The notes below the pieces were generated by a model, which did no database searches, was not told where the DNA came from, and saw only the letters and a program-made list of their open reading frames with translations. The position numbers were made by a program, and so were the translations under genes. 64,000 nt of DNA from assembly GCA_003138515.1 (NCBI GenBank), contig PLGG01000015.1, positions 187,344-251,343 on the forward strand, read 5' to 3'. Within the stretch, counting starts at the first letter, position 1. Each line of letters opens with the position of its first letter. The DNA comes from Acidobacteriaceae bacterium (GTDB lineage: Bacteria; Acidobacteriota; Terriglobia; Terriglobales; Acidobacteriaceae). Of the stretch, positions 9,841 through 19,934 are shown in pieces.

Positions 9841-9945
9841 AGCTCCTAGCTTCTAGCCTCTAGCTTCTAGCCGGATTCTCGTGACAGCCAAAACGAAGAA
9901 ATCGGCAAGCACGAGCTAGTAGCTAGAAGCTAGCGGCTAGAAGCT
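9841..9945. repeat. imperfect large inverted repeat built from CTAGCTTCTAG units
   Basis: AGCTCCTAGCTTCTAGCCTCTAGCTTCTAGCC (9841-9872) facing GAGCTAGTAGCTAGAAGCTAGCGGCTAGAAGCT (9913-9945). Confidence 0.8.
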
Positions 9946-10790
9946 GTATTCCCGCGCAGTCCGCCGGTTTGCACGGTCACGAGCCCGCTTGCGGTTGCCA
10001 CGCGCAGGAATCCGTGCTCGTCGAGGCCGGCCGTGACGCCTGTACACGATTGCGGACCGTGCACTTCTACTTTGCGGCCGCAAATCCAGGTGGAAGCCTT
10101 CTCCACACGCACGGAAATCTCTTTTGCCGCAGCCGGATCAGCGAGCGCGCACGCCTCACGCTCCAGCGATTTTAGCAGTTCGGCGAGGAGGGTTTGGCGC
10201 GAGTGGCGTTTGCCCGATTCCAGATCGAGCGAGGTTGCGGGTGTGGCCAGCCCGGGCGGAAAGGCGCGCTGGTGCACGTTGATTCCGATACCCACGACCA
10301 CTACGTGGGGTAGACCTTCGGATTCGGTCTTTGACTCAACAAGAATGCCGCCGGTCTTTCGCGGTCCGACGAGGAGATCGTTAGGCCAGCGCAGGTCGAC
10401 GATGAGGCCCGAGACGGCGCGAATAGCTTCGGCAGCGGCGAGGCCCGCGGCCAGCGGCAAAAGCGGCAGATGCGAGACGGGAATCTGCGGCCGGAGAAGA
10501 ACGCTGACGTAGAGCCCTTCGCCGGCGACGGAGACCCAGCCGTGATCGCCGCGGCCGCGACCGGCCAGTTGCTCATCGGCAAGGAAGACCGAGCCATGCG
10601 GCGCACCTTCGCGCGCGGCGGCGACGGCGTCGGCGTTGGTGGATCCCGTGACGGGGATAAAATGCAGCTTCCCGGCAAAGAGAGTGCCGGCGAGATCGGC
10701 TTCGAGAGCGGGGAGATCGAACATTAGTTCTCGGGCCGCGCGAATTTGCGCACTGAGTTCACTGCCGAAATCAAAGCCCGTGCCCTTCAA
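9930..10790 (-). CDS. birA: biotin--[acetyl-CoA-carboxylase] ligase
   Basis: GRGRGDHGWVS (GRGRxxRxW-like), LRWPNDLLVGPRKTGGILVE, VVVGIGINV. Confidence 0.9.
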   Translation of the reverse strand: MKGTGFDFGSELSAQIRAARELMFDLPALEADLAGTLFAGKLHFIPVTGSTNADAVAAAREGAPHGSVFLADEQLAGRGRGDHGWVSVAGEGLYVSVLLRPQIPVSHLPLLPLAAGLAAAEAIRAVSGLIVDLRWPNDLLVGPRKTGGILVESKTESEGLPHVVVVGIGINVHQRAFPPGLATPATSLDLESGKRHSRQTLLAELLKSLEREACALADPAAAKEISVRVEKASTWICGRKVEVHGPQSCTGVTAGLDEHGFLRVATASGLVTVQTGGLRGNTASSR

Positions 10791-11736
10791 AGACGCGGCC
10801 CATTCGAGGGCTGTCCTGGCCTGGCTCCGCGGCGATGGTCATGGAGATGTTGGCAGCGCGGGCGGAGTGGGTGAGCGCGCCGACGCTGATAAAGTCGACG
10901 CCGGTCTCGGCGTAGGCGCGAACGTTTTCGAGCACGATGCCGCCCGAGGCCTCGGTGGGAATCCAGCGGGCAGGCTCCGCAGCGGTCGCTGTCCCAGCCG
11001 TCACAGTTTTGATGCGCTCGACGGAGCGGCGGACTTCGGCGGGTGTCATATTGTCGAGCAGGATGGCCTCGGCGCCGTGTGCGAGGGCTTCGTCAAGCTC
11101 CTGCGCGGTGCGAACTTCGATTTGAACGCGCTGAGGCGGCCTGCGCCGAGCAAGCGCGCGGGAAAGGACCGCCTCGACGCCGCCACCGAGGGCGATGTGA
11201 TTATTCTTGATGAGAAAGCCGGACGCGAGATCGATGCGGTGATTGGTGCCGCCGCCGCAGAGCACAGCGTATTTCTCAAGGGCGCGCAGGCCAGGTACGG
11301 TCTTGCGCGTGTCGAGGATGCGGGCGGGCGTGCCCTGAATGGCGTCGGCGAACTGGCGCGTGAGCGTGGCGATGCCGCTCATGTGTTGGAGGAGGTTGAG
11401 AATCACGCGCTCGCAACTGAGCAGGACGCGCGCGTTGTGGCGAATAACGGCAAGCACCTGCCCGGCGTGAACGCGCACGCCGTCAAAGATTTCCGGATGG
11501 CTGATGACCTCAAAGCGGGTCTGCGCTTCGGGACTTTGGTCGAGGCGGGCGTAAATCTCAAAAAAGCGCGGGATGGCGCCCAAACCAGCGACGACCAGCT
11601 CTTCGCGGGCGATGATGGAGCCGGCGGCGAGGAGATTGGAATCGATGGTGATTTGGGTGGTGGCGTCGTGCGGAGCCTGGTCCTCAAGCAGGGCCTGCTC
11701 CAGCAACACGTCAACGCGGTGGCTCTTCCAATCCAT
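10771..11736 (-). CDS. nadC: carboxylating nicotinate-nucleotide diphosphorylase
   Basis: ERVILNLLQHMSGIATLTRQF, DTRKTVPGLRALEKYAVLCGGGTNHR, ASGGIVLENVRAYAETGVDFISVGALTHS. Confidence 0.95.
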   Translation of the reverse strand: MDWKSHRVDVLLEQALLEDQAPHDATTQITIDSNLLAAGSIIAREELVVAGLGAIPRFFEIYARLDQSPEAQTRFEVISHPEIFDGVRVHAGQVLAVIRHNARVLLSCERVILNLLQHMSGIATLTRQFADAIQGTPARILDTRKTVPGLRALEKYAVLCGGGTNHRIDLASGFLIKNNHIALGGGVEAVLSRALARRRPPQRVQIEVRTAQELDEALAHGAEAILLDNMTPAEVRRSVERIKTVTAGTATAAEPARWIPTEASGGIVLENVRAYAETGVDFISVGALTHSARAANISMTIAAEPGQDSPRMGRVFEGHGL

Positions 11737-11754
11737 TCTTCTATTGCCTTTGGA

Positions 11755-14733
11755 CTAGCTCTGCGGCAGCGAAGCGAGCGCGGCCTGGGCTTTTTCGAGT
11801 AGGAGGCGGGTTTCGGCTTCCTGCTTTTTGAGGCCTTCGACCACGTGCGATGGGGCCTTGGCCAAAAAGCCTTCATTGCCCAGTTGACGCTCTGCTGCTG
11901 CCAAGCCTTTTTCATACCTGGCGATGTCTTTTGTCAAGCGCTCGCGTTCGGCGGCGGCGTCGATCTTCTTCTCATAAGCGGTACCGAGATCAAACATCCC
12001 TTGGCGCCAGAACAGATCGGACAGCGTACCAAAGCGCTCTTGAGATCCAACAAGCCGGATCGGGTGCACTCGCGCGAGTCTTTCCACAATCTGGGCATTC
12101 CTCGATATGAGTCTTCCGGCGGATGCTATAGGTCCCCAAAGATTCTCTACGGGATTGTGACTTGCCCTCCCGATGTTGACGTCGAGAACATATCCCGGAA
12201 CAGCCTCCGAGTCTGGCACCGATAAATCCTTCCGGATGGAACGCAGTTCCGCTATCAGGTTCTGAAGTTGGCCCATTTCAAACAGAACCTCGTTGTCAAT
12301 GTTGTTCTTATCTCCAGCCGGATACCGCGTCAACGCGATCGACTTTGCCGGAGGGTTGCCATCGTAGACCGCGTACCAGAGCTCTTCAGTAATGAAGGGC
12401 ATGAGCGGGGATAGGAGACGAAGAGCAACTTCGAATACCTGCACTAGCGTGGTGAGTGCGGCTTTCGTGTTGGCTTGGTCCGCGGTTTCGGAGAAATCGA
12501 GGCGTAGCTTAACGATTTCCAGGTACCAATCGCAAAAACTGCCCCAGAAGAATTGATAGATCGTATTCGCCGCGTCGTCGAAGCGATAATTCTCGAGCGC
12601 CTGATTCACTTTCGCTGCGGTCGCGTGCAGTTCGGCCACGATCCAGCGCGCTTCGAGCGGGGCACCGGCTGGAACCGTCGGCATCCCGCCAAGCGTGGCA
12701 CGATCAACTGTAATGCCGGCTTCCGCAGCCCTGTCCACGTTCATGAAGATGAACCGCGCGGCGTTCCAGATTTTGTTCGCAAACGCGCGGTAGCCCTCGG
12801 TGCGGGCCACGTTGAATGCGATATCGGTGCCGGGCGAAGCCATGGACGCGAGCGTGAATCGGACCGCGTCGGTCCCGTACTGCTTGACGATCTCGATGGG
12901 ATCGACGACGTTGCCCTTGGTCTTGGACATCTTTTCGCGGTTGGCATCGCGGACGAGAGCGTGGATATAGACCTCGCGGTACGGAACTGACTCTGCGAGC
13001 GGGCGCGGGTTGCCGTCGGGGAGTGGCACGTCGCGCGAGAACCAGCAGCCGAACATGATCATGCGCGCGACCCAGAAAAAGAGAATGTCGAAACCAGTGA
13101 CGAGAAGGCTCGTGGGATAGAACGCGGCAAAATCGGCAAGTGTTTCGGCCGTAATGTTGGGCCAGCCGAAGACGGAGACAGGCAGCAGGCCCGACGAGAA
13201 CCACGTGTCGAGAACGTCTATCTCCTGCGTGAGCTTATCCGAACCGCAGTGCGCGCAGACCGTCGGGTCTTTTTGGTTGGGCTGGGGCACCGTGATCTTG
13301 TGGCAGGCGGCGCAGTGCCATGCGGGAATGCGATGGCCCCACCAGAGCTGGCGCGAGATGCACCAGTCGTGAATATTCGTCATCCACTCGAGGTAGATCT
13401 TTTCGTAGTTGTCCGGCGTGAAGCGGATGGCCTTCTTGCCGTCGGCGTCCGCCCCAACGGCAACGGGCCCGTCTTCGCGGGGCTTGACGGCGGCGATGGC
13501 CAGCTCGGCCATGGATGCACCGCCCGCGTCGGGCTTTTTGTTGACGGCGATGAACCACTGTGTGGAGAGGCGCGGCTCGATGACGCTTTTGCAGCGGTCG
13601 CAGTGGCCCACGTTGTTGGTGTAATCCTTTACGGCAACTAGCAGCCCCTGCTCTTCGAGATCGTGGACGATGTGCTTGCGGGCAACATAGCGGTCAAGGC
13701 CGGCATACGGTCCGCCTTCGGAATTGATTTGAGCGTGATCGTCCATTACGTTGATAGCCGGAAGATGATGCCGCTCGGCCAGCGCGAAGTCATTGAGATC
13801 GTGTGCGGGCGTAACCTTGACGGCGCCGGTGCCGAACTCGCGGCTCACCCACTCGTCGAGCACGATGGGAATTTCGCGATTCACGAGAGGCAGGCGCAGC
13901 TTTCTTCCGTGGAGATGCAGGTAACGCTCGTCCTCGGGATGAATGGCGACGGCTGTATCGCCGAGCATGGTCTCCGGACGCGTAGTCGCGACGGTCAAAA
14001 ACTCGCCGGAGTCTTTGCCATCGGCGCCGAGAACGGGGTACTTGATCTCCCACAGATGGCCCTTGTGCTCGGAGTGGATGACTTCGAGATCGCTGACCGC
14101 GGTTTGGCAGCCGGGGCACCAGTTGACGATGTACGCGCCGCGGTAGATGAGTCCCTGGTGGTAGAGGCGGACGAAGGCCTCCCTGACCGCGATCGACAGG
14201 CGCGCGTCCATGGTGAAGTACTCGCGGCTCCAGTCGACGGAGACGCCGAGGCGCTTCATCTGCTCGAGGATGGCTCCGCCGTAGTGTTGCTTCCACTGCC
14301 AAACGCGCTCCACGAAGGCCTCGCGGCCGAGCTGCTGGCGCGATGTGCCTTCCGAGACCAGTTGACGCTCGACGAGCATCTGAGTGGCAATGCCGGCGTG
14401 GTCGGTTCCCGGCACCCACAAAACACGATCGCCGCACATCCGCCGCCAGCGTACAAGAATGTCGATCTCGGTGTGCTCCAGCATGTGGCCCATGTGGAGG
14501 TAGCCGGTGACGTTGGGCGGAGGCAGCAGAACAACAAAAGCCGGCTGGGCGCTGGGGGACTTGCCGTCCGGGCTTTGGTTTTGGACGGGAGTTGTGGCAG
14601 TGGGTTGTTCGAAGAGTTTTTCCCGGACCCAGTATGCGGCCCAGTGATCTTCAATGGCGGTTGGGTCGTAGGCTTTTGGCAGGTCGTGAGGCATTTTTTC
14701 TTTTGCGAGCCCCCGGTGATTTTGGGAAAACAC
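11755..14733 (-). CDS. valS: valine--tRNA ligase
   Basis: [15 protein letters not shown] (HIGH), [15 protein letters not shown] (KMSKS), C-terminal coiled coil; 992 aa. Confidence 0.95.
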   Translation of the reverse strand: MFSQNHRGLAKEKMPHDLPKAYDPTAIEDHWAAYWVREKLFEQPTATTPVQNQSPDGKSPSAQPAFVVLLPPPNVTGYLHMGHMLEHTEIDILVRWRRMCGDRVLWVPGTDHAGIATQMLVERQLVSEGTSRQQLGREAFVERVWQWKQHYGGAILEQMKRLGVSVDWSREYFTMDARLSIAVREAFVRLYHQGLIYRGAYIVNWCPGCQTAVSDLEVIHSEHKGHLWEIKYPVLGADGKDSGEFLTVATTRPETMLGDTAVAIHPEDERYLHLHGRKLRLPLVNREIPIVLDEWVSREFGTGAVKVTPAHDLNDFALAERHHLPAINVMDDHAQINSEGGPYAGLDRYVARKHIVHDLEEQGLLVAVKDYTNNVGHCDRCKSVIEPRLSTQWFIAVNKKPDAGGASMAELAIAAVKPREDGPVAVGADADGKKAIRFTPDNYEKIYLEWMTNIHDWCISRQLWWGHRIPAWHCAACHKITVPQPNQKDPTVCAHCGSDKLTQEIDVLDTWFSSGLLPVSVFGWPNITAETLADFAAFYPTSLLVTGFDILFFWVARMIMFGCWFSRDVPLPDGNPRPLAESVPYREVYIHALVRDANREKMSKTKGNVVDPIEIVKQYGTDAVRFTLASMASPGTDIAFNVARTEGYRAFANKIWNAARFIFMNVDRAAEAGITVDRATLGGMPTVPAGAPLEARWIVAELHATAAKVNQALENYRFDDAANTIYQFFWGSFCDWYLEIVKLRLDFSETADQANTKAALTTLVQVFEVALRLLSPLMPFITEELWYAVYDGNPPAKSIALTRYPAGDKNNIDNEVLFEMGQLQNLIAELRSIRKDLSVPDSEAVPGYVLDVNIGRASHNPVENLWGPIASAGRLISRNAQIVERLARVHPIRLVGSQERFGTLSDLFWRQGMFDLGTAYEKKIDAAAERERLTKDIARYEKGLAAAERQLGNEGFLAKAPSHVVEGLKKQEAETRLLLEKAQAALASLPQS

Positions 14734-14802
14734 CCGTGCAGAGAGGGGCTTTCAAAGCGTGGGGACTACCCCTCAGGTTAGCAGACGGCGGACCGGTGAA
14801 TT

Positions 14803-15201
14803 TCAGGGCGCGATGAGGGTCACGGTGGGGAAATACGTGGCGTAGCGGCTCGTATCGCGAGTGAGAATTGAGCAACCGAGAACTGTTGCGTGCGCTCCGA
14901 CGAAAAAATCGGGAAGGACGCTTATTTTCGCTCCTCCTCGCTGCCGATACAGAAAATGAGCTTTGCCGGCAAGAAAGGCCGCGGACCGCGGAATCTCCGC
15001 GAAATCTAGTTTCAATTCCCTCAGCAATTCATCGACCTTAGCTACGGATCGATATCTTGGCGAAATCTCCGCGTAGACAATCGCATTGACCGTCATCCGG
15101 TCGAGCTGCGCCCATCGCTGCAACTGAGCGCCCGACCAGGCGCACCATTGTGGATCGTTGTCGAGGAGATCGAAGATCACGTTCGAGTCAACGAGGATCA
15201 T
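14803..15201 (-). CDS. vapC: VapC-like PIN-domain toxin
   Basis: MILVDSNVIFDLL ... DRMTVNAIVYAEIS ... LPDFFVGAHATVLGCSILTRDTSRY. Confidence 0.8.
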   Translation of the reverse strand: MILVDSNVIFDLLDNDPQWCAWSGAQLQRWAQLDRMTVNAIVYAEISPRYRSVAKVDELLRELKLDFAEIPRSAAFLAGKAHFLYRQRGGAKISVLPDFFVGAHATVLGCSILTRDTSRYATYFPTVTLIAP

Positions 15202-15445
15202 CGGAATATCCGCGAATCAACTCCATGTACTCGTCGGTCGTGCCCCCCCACTTGATCTGCGCAGAGCCAATCACTCGATCGAGGCGGATTGGTCCAGGAG
15301 GCGCGGGCCGTCCGGCAGGCCGAATAACAGTCTCTCCCGCATCGTTGATATCAAAGACCACCTTGGAACCCGGCTTAAATCCCTTTGCGTCCCGAATGCG
15401 CTTGGGGATCGTTACCTGGCCCTTTACCGTGACGGTCGTCGCCAT
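15188..15445 (-). CDS. vapB: AbrB/MazE-type (VapB-like) antitoxin
   Basis: ATTVTVKGQVTIPKRIRDAKGFKPGSKVVFDI SpoVT/AbrB fold motif; overlaps the vapC start; internal Met (15445) chosen. Confidence 0.8.
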   Translation of the reverse strand: MATTVTVKGQVTIPKRIRDAKGFKPGSKVVFDINDAGETVIRPAGRPAPPGPIRLDRVIGSAQIKWGGTTDEYMELIRGYSDDPR

Positions 15446-15469
15446 AGCCCTCTCCTCTTGGTTCATCTT

Positions 15470-15496
15470 GTATTACCGCATCGTCCATTGTAATAC
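15470..15496. promoter_or_regulatory. inverted repeat, candidate operator of the AbrB-VapC pair
   Basis: GTATTAC-N13-GTAATAC directly upstream of the antitoxin start. Confidence 0.5.
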
Positions 15497-15526
15497 CGAA
15501 AGGGCGACCGACCAAATCTCACAAAG

Positions 15527-15550
15527 AAGGGCCGCCTTGAGGCGGCCCTT
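15527..15550 (-). terminator. rho-independent-like hairpin downstream of bamD
   Basis: AAGGGCCGCC-TTGA-GGCGGCCCTT perfect 10-bp stem between bamD stop and the antitoxin; no strong U tract. Confidence 0.45.
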
Positions 15551-15579
15551 GACGGTTCGTAAATCATTGAATTTAAAAG

Positions 15580-17097
15580 CTAAAACGGGTTCAGCTTGCT
15601 CAGACCCTTCTTCTTTTTCTTCTTGCTTGAGGACTCGTCGCTCAGGTCGGCCTTGGGCTTTTTGGTCTTGCCGTTGGCTGCAGTCTGGGTGGGCTGAGCC
15701 GGATTCTCGCCGGGCTTGATGTCGTTCACCGGAATTGGAGCCGCTTCCGGCTTTTCAGCACTCGGGAGAACGGTGTTGGTTGGCCCGACTGCCGGGACCA
15801 CCGCGTTCGGATCGGCGGCTCCCGTGCCACTGGGCGCCGCTGCGGCGCTGTTCGGCGCGTTGACCACCTCGACGCCAACGCCGGTGCCTCCAGCAGGCGC
15901 CTCCATCTGCAAAGGAGCGGTGGACGGCTGATCGCTGCGCGGAGGCTCGTTGGGACCAGTGGGCGTGACCGCTGGCGCTGGCGCCGGCGGCTTGCCGGCA
16001 TTCACGGCCTCGGTAAACACGGCCTTGTTCTGGTTCGTAATCTCGGGAGCAAGAGTGCGTGTGGGATCGTCGAGGGTGGGCTCGCCCACATGCACAGCCT
16101 CAACCATCGTTGGCCCGCGCTTGATGATGCCAATCATAGTGTCGGTAAAGTGGAGGGGCTGGCGGCTGCGTTCCTCGGCGTCGCTTTCGGCAATGGCCGT
16201 CGGAGTCGGCTCGGGAACGTTTCGGTTCATGGCCACAAGGCGGTCGCGGGCATCCTCAACGTGCGGCGCCATGGGATATCGAGTGATCACCTTTGCGTAG
16301 GCTGCGGCGGCCTTGTCCGCATAGACGGAACGCATGCGCTCTTTGATGGCGCCCTGCAGGCCGGGAGCGATCTCAATGGCGTGCGCCTCACCGGCGTAGG
16401 CGTCGCCGATGCCGATGAGCACCTCGTCGCTCTTGGAATACAGAGGATAGGAGTCGGCCACGGTTTGAAGGCGGGCGATGGCGGCGATAAAGTCTTCGCG
16501 GCTCTCGTAGTAACTGCCGATCTGATACTCGCGCTCGGCCAGAACCTCCTGTACATCGCGCAGCCTCTGTTTGGCGCGCGGAATGAGGGTCGAATCCGGG
16601 AACATGTTGATCATCTCCCGGTACTCCTTCTCGGATTGCTGAGCATTGGTGAAATCGCGGTCGGGCTTCTCCATCTGCTGGTAGTAGATGTCGGCCACCT
16701 TCATCTTCGCTTCGGCGGCTTCGGGGACGTTGGGGAAGAAGGTGATGAAGTCCTCGTACTCGGCCTCGGCCTGAGTGAGCGCCGCGGAGCCGCCTTCCTT
16801 GAACCAGGTGTCGCCGACCGATAGCTTGGCTCTCATGCGGTATTCCGACTCGGGATAAGTGTTGAGCATGGTTTGCAGGTCGAGGCGGGCCACGTCGTAG
16901 CGGCCTTTCTTCATGGCCACCATGGCCTTGTCGTAGAGTTCCTTGTCAGGCTGCTTTGACTGCACGCCGGCCAGCGGGTTGGCGTTCAGGTCGTAGGCCT
17001 TCTTCGGCTTCTTCTTGGTTCTGGCATCGACCGAGCCCACGCCCAGAAACAGCGCGACAAGCGCCACAGCTACGATCTTCAAAGACAAACGGTTCAT
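15580..17097 (-). CDS. bamD: outer membrane assembly lipoprotein BamD-like TPR protein with long Pro-rich C-terminal tail
   Basis: DKELYDKAMVAMKKGRYDVARLDLQTMLNTYPESEYRMRAKLSVGDTWFKEGG ... YEDFITFFPNVPEA; internal ATG 17097. Confidence 0.8.
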   Translation of the reverse strand: MNRLSLKIVAVALVALFLGVGSVDARTKKKPKKAYDLNANPLAGVQSKQPDKELYDKAMVAMKKGRYDVARLDLQTMLNTYPESEYRMRAKLSVGDTWFKEGGSAALTQAEAEYEDFITFFPNVPEAAEAKMKVADIYYQQMEKPDRDFTNAQQSEKEYREMINMFPDSTLIPRAKQRLRDVQEVLAEREYQIGSYYESREDFIAAIARLQTVADSYPLYSKSDEVLIGIGDAYAGEAHAIEIAPGLQGAIKERMRSVYADKAAAAYAKVITRYPMAPHVEDARDRLVAMNRNVPEPTPTAIAESDAEERSRQPLHFTDTMIGIIKRGPTMVEAVHVGEPTLDDPTRTLAPEITNQNKAVFTEAVNAGKPPAPAPAVTPTGPNEPPRSDQPSTAPLQMEAPAGGTGVGVEVVNAPNSAAAAPSGTGAADPNAVVPAVGPTNTVLPSAEKPEAAPIPVNDIKPGENPAQPTQTAANGKTKKPKADLSDESSSKKKKKKGLSKLNPF

Positions 17098-17154
17098 ACC
17101 ACCTCTTTGGGAGGAGGACCCGCGCACGGGCCATCCGCTGCTTGCATGTTCGTT

Positions 17155-17865
17155 TTAGTGGATTTTACTCTTTCCGGCCGCCACTTTGCTGGCAATGAAC
17201 TGATCGTCGGCCTCGCGGGCCGCAGCCAGCAGGGCGCGGGCATCGCGCTCCGGCTCGCCTGCGCCGAAGACGGCGTTGCCGGCGACGAGAAGCTCCGCAC
17301 CGGCTTGGACGATGGCAGCGACTGTCTCGTGAGCCACGCCGCCGTCCACCTCGATCCTGAAGTCGAGGTCGAGGTCGCTCCGGAGTTCGACGAGGCGGCG
17401 GATCTTGTTCAGAGAAAAGGGGATAAACTCCTGCCCGCCGAATCCGGGATTGACGCTCATGATCAGCACGTGGTGGACCATGGGCAAGATGTCAATAATG
17501 AGATCGACGCGCGTGGCCGGATTGAGCACCACGCCCGGCTTCATGCCGTGGTGGAGAATCATCTCCAGCGAGCGGTGAAGGTGTGTGCTGGCCTCGTAGT
17601 GAACGCTCAGCCAGTTGGCGCCCGCCTCGGCGAAGGCGGCGATGTACTCGTTCGGGTTCTCGATCATCAAGTGGCAGTCAAGGGGCAGGCGGGTACATTT
17701 GCGCAGGCTGGCGACCACGGGCGGACCAATGGTGATGTTCGGGACGAAGTGGCCATCCATGATGTCGACGTGGATGGTGGTGCCGCCGCCGCGCTCGGCC
17801 GCGGCAACCTGGTCGGCCAGGTGGGCAAAATCAGCGGACAAAATCGAAGGTAAAAGCTCAACCAT
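17155..17865 (-). CDS. rpe: ribulose-phosphate 3-epimerase
   Basis: LPSILSADFAHLADQV, HVDIMDGHFVPNITIGPPVV, LIMSVNPGFGGQEFIP, EVDGGV. Confidence 0.95.
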   Translation of the reverse strand: MVELLPSILSADFAHLADQVAAAERGGGTTIHVDIMDGHFVPNITIGPPVVASLRKCTRLPLDCHLMIENPNEYIAAFAEAGANWLSVHYEASTHLHRSLEMILHHGMKPGVVLNPATRVDLIIDILPMVHHVLIMSVNPGFGGQEFIPFSLNKIRRLVELRSDLDLDFRIEVDGGVAHETVAAIVQAGAELLVAGNAVFGAGEPERDARALLAAAREADDQFIASKVAAGKSKIH

Positions 17866-17975
17866 CGCCTAACCACCCTTATGACTGACCGGCAGCAGCG
17901 CGACCATCAAATTCGCGCGCAACTCCTTGCGGGGACAGTGTATCAGGCGGTGAGGTGCTGCGGAGGTCGCGAAGA

Positions 17976-19889
17976 TTATACGGCTGCGGGCGTCGGCGCC
18001 AGCGACAGCGTGAGCACCGTGATGTCGTCCTGCTGCCCGAACTGGACAGCCGCGTCGGCGATCTGCTGCGCCGCGCGAGAGCTGAGTTGGCGGGTGCGTT
18101 CAAAGCCGAAGAGTTCGCCCAGCGCATTGCGTGCCTCCACGACGCCGTCGGATAAGAACGTGAGCTTATCGCCGGGCGCGAGCTGGAGGGACAATTCGGT
18201 GTACTCGGCGGCCGCGTCGACTCCGAGAGGAAGACCCACGGGAATCTCGATCTCCTGGCCGTTGCGATAGGGCGGCAACTGGCCGGCGTTGGCGATGAGC
18301 AGAACACCAGTGGCCGAGAGATCGGCGCAGAGGCAGGTGGTAAAACCCTCGATGCCGCTGTTGCGAAGGGCCGCATTTAGTTCGTGGAGCACAGCGGCAG
18401 GGCGGAGATCGTCGCAGCGATCGGCGGCGCCGAGAAGGAGCGCAGAGGTGAGCGCGGCCGCGACGCCTTTCCCGCTGACATCGCCGAGGAGCACGCGCTG
18501 TGACCCGTTGGCGAGAGCGCGGCAGAGGTAGGAATCTCCGCCGACTTCGCTGGCGGGCAGAAAAGCCGAACTGACGGTGACGCCGGGCGCGACCAGCATT
18601 TTGTCCGGAATAAGCAAATGCTGCACCTGGCGAGCGGCGGTGAGCTCTCCGCGCATCTCGGCGCGCTCGTCGGCGGTGATCCGCTGCTGATGGAATATAT
18701 AGCCGAACAGAACGATCAGCAAAGCGGCGATGGCCAGTGACATCCAGCTCTGCACCGCGCCCGACCAAGTGTTGCGGTCAAAGATGACTTGCTGCAACTG
18801 GAACCAGCCCTCGATGACCGCCCAGATAGCGGAGAGGGCAGCGACGATGCGCATGTGGCCGCGCAGGCGGTTCCAGGGCCAGAAGGCAACGAACGGAGCC
18901 GTGCATGCGAATCCCCAGATGCACCAGATGGGCTTGAAGCAGGTGACCTGCACAAAAAGCGAGAGCGGCAGAGCCCATGGCGCGGGCAGGAAGACCGGCA
19001 AGACCGAACCAAGGAAAATGAAGACCCACGCGGCGAAGACCAGCCAGTAGATGAACGGGACGCGCCGTTCGGCAAGAGCGAAGTTGACGCGAACCAGCGC
19101 CCACGACTCAATCATCGACAGGCCAAAAAGTACACTGTTAACCAAGATGGAGGAGCCGCCGCCGGAAAGGTAGGCAAGCATCACGTTCGATCGAGGCAGG
19201 CAGACGCAGCAACAGTAGATACCCAGCCAGAATGCAGCTTTTTGCGATCGATCAAAGAGGAAGAGCCCGAGCAGGAAGAGCCCGGCTGCTCCAATGACGA
19301 GATAACTCGAGTAGGCAGGGATGAATCCCTTCAGGGCTTCGCCACGATGCGCATCAATGAAATTCCGCGTGTATTCAGAGTCGCCGAAATAGAGATAAAC
19401 GGGGCGGCCCGGCATGTCGCCAGGCATAAGTAGTTTTTGAAAAACCCGTATGGCGATCGTGCGCGTAGAATGGCCGGGTTCCGGCGACGTGGGGTAAATC
19501 CAGATTGGCACGCCCTCCCAGTCAGATTCGCTCGCAGGTTGTCCCTCCACAAAGAGCTTGGCCTGTGAGTGGCCGTCCCGACCGACGGCCAACATGGGGT
19601 GCTGGATTCCATTCGTGTCGAAGGTCGCGCGGCAGCGCACCCAAAGTACCCAGGCGTCGCCGGTCATGCGGTAATCGGTGTAGGGCTTCCAGCCGCCGGG
19701 GTCGATATCCACAGCGGCCCAGGCCGGATTGTCACCGAGCCTGTAGACGCACTGGTTGTCGGGGACCTGGGTTAGCTGCGCGGAAAGAGCGCAGGGCACG
19801 GCCACGAATAAAGCAATCAGCGAACTTCGCACGTGGTGACTCTGCATGAGGATCGACGCGTCCTCCAAGATAGGGCTCGAACGAATCAT
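17976..19889 (-). CDS. membrane-anchored PP2C/SpoIIE-type serine phosphatase (RsbU-like)
   Basis: 637 aa; several TM segments, then ARQVQHLLIP ... PASEVGGDSYLCR ... LLGDVSGKGVAAALTSALL ... LTFLSDGVVEARN. Confidence 0.85.
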   Translation of the reverse strand: MIRSSPILEDASILMQSHHVRSSLIALFVAVPCALSAQLTQVPDNQCVYRLGDNPAWAAVDIDPGGWKPYTDYRMTGDAWVLWVRCRATFDTNGIQHPMLAVGRDGHSQAKLFVEGQPASESDWEGVPIWIYPTSPEPGHSTRTIAIRVFQKLLMPGDMPGRPVYLYFGDSEYTRNFIDAHRGEALKGFIPAYSSYLVIGAAGLFLLGLFLFDRSQKAAFWLGIYCCCVCLPRSNVMLAYLSGGGSSILVNSVLFGLSMIESWALVRVNFALAERRVPFIYWLVFAAWVFIFLGSVLPVFLPAPWALPLSLFVQVTCFKPIWCIWGFACTAPFVAFWPWNRLRGHMRIVAALSAIWAVIEGWFQLQQVIFDRNTWSGAVQSWMSLAIAALLIVLFGYIFHQQRITADERAEMRGELTAARQVQHLLIPDKMLVAPGVTVSSAFLPASEVGGDSYLCRALANGSQRVLLGDVSGKGVAAALTSALLLGAADRCDDLRPAAVLHELNAALRNSGIEGFTTCLCADLSATGVLLIANAGQLPPYRNGQEIEIPVGLPLGVDAAAEYTELSLQLAPGDKLTFLSDGVVEARNALGELFGFERTRQLSSRAAQQIADAAVQFGQQDDITVLTLSLAPTPAAV

Positions 19890-19934
19890 AGTCCGTGAGG
19901 GCCAGTCGCAGCCACGGATTTTCCTACGCGTCGA

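Noticed and set aside
10636-11802. 388-aa plus-strand ORF opposite birA/nadC
   Set aside because: Spans two well-supported minus-strand genes; typical high-GC antisense frame
13663-14781. 372-aa plus-strand ORF opposite valS
   Set aside because: Antisense frame of an unambiguous ValRS
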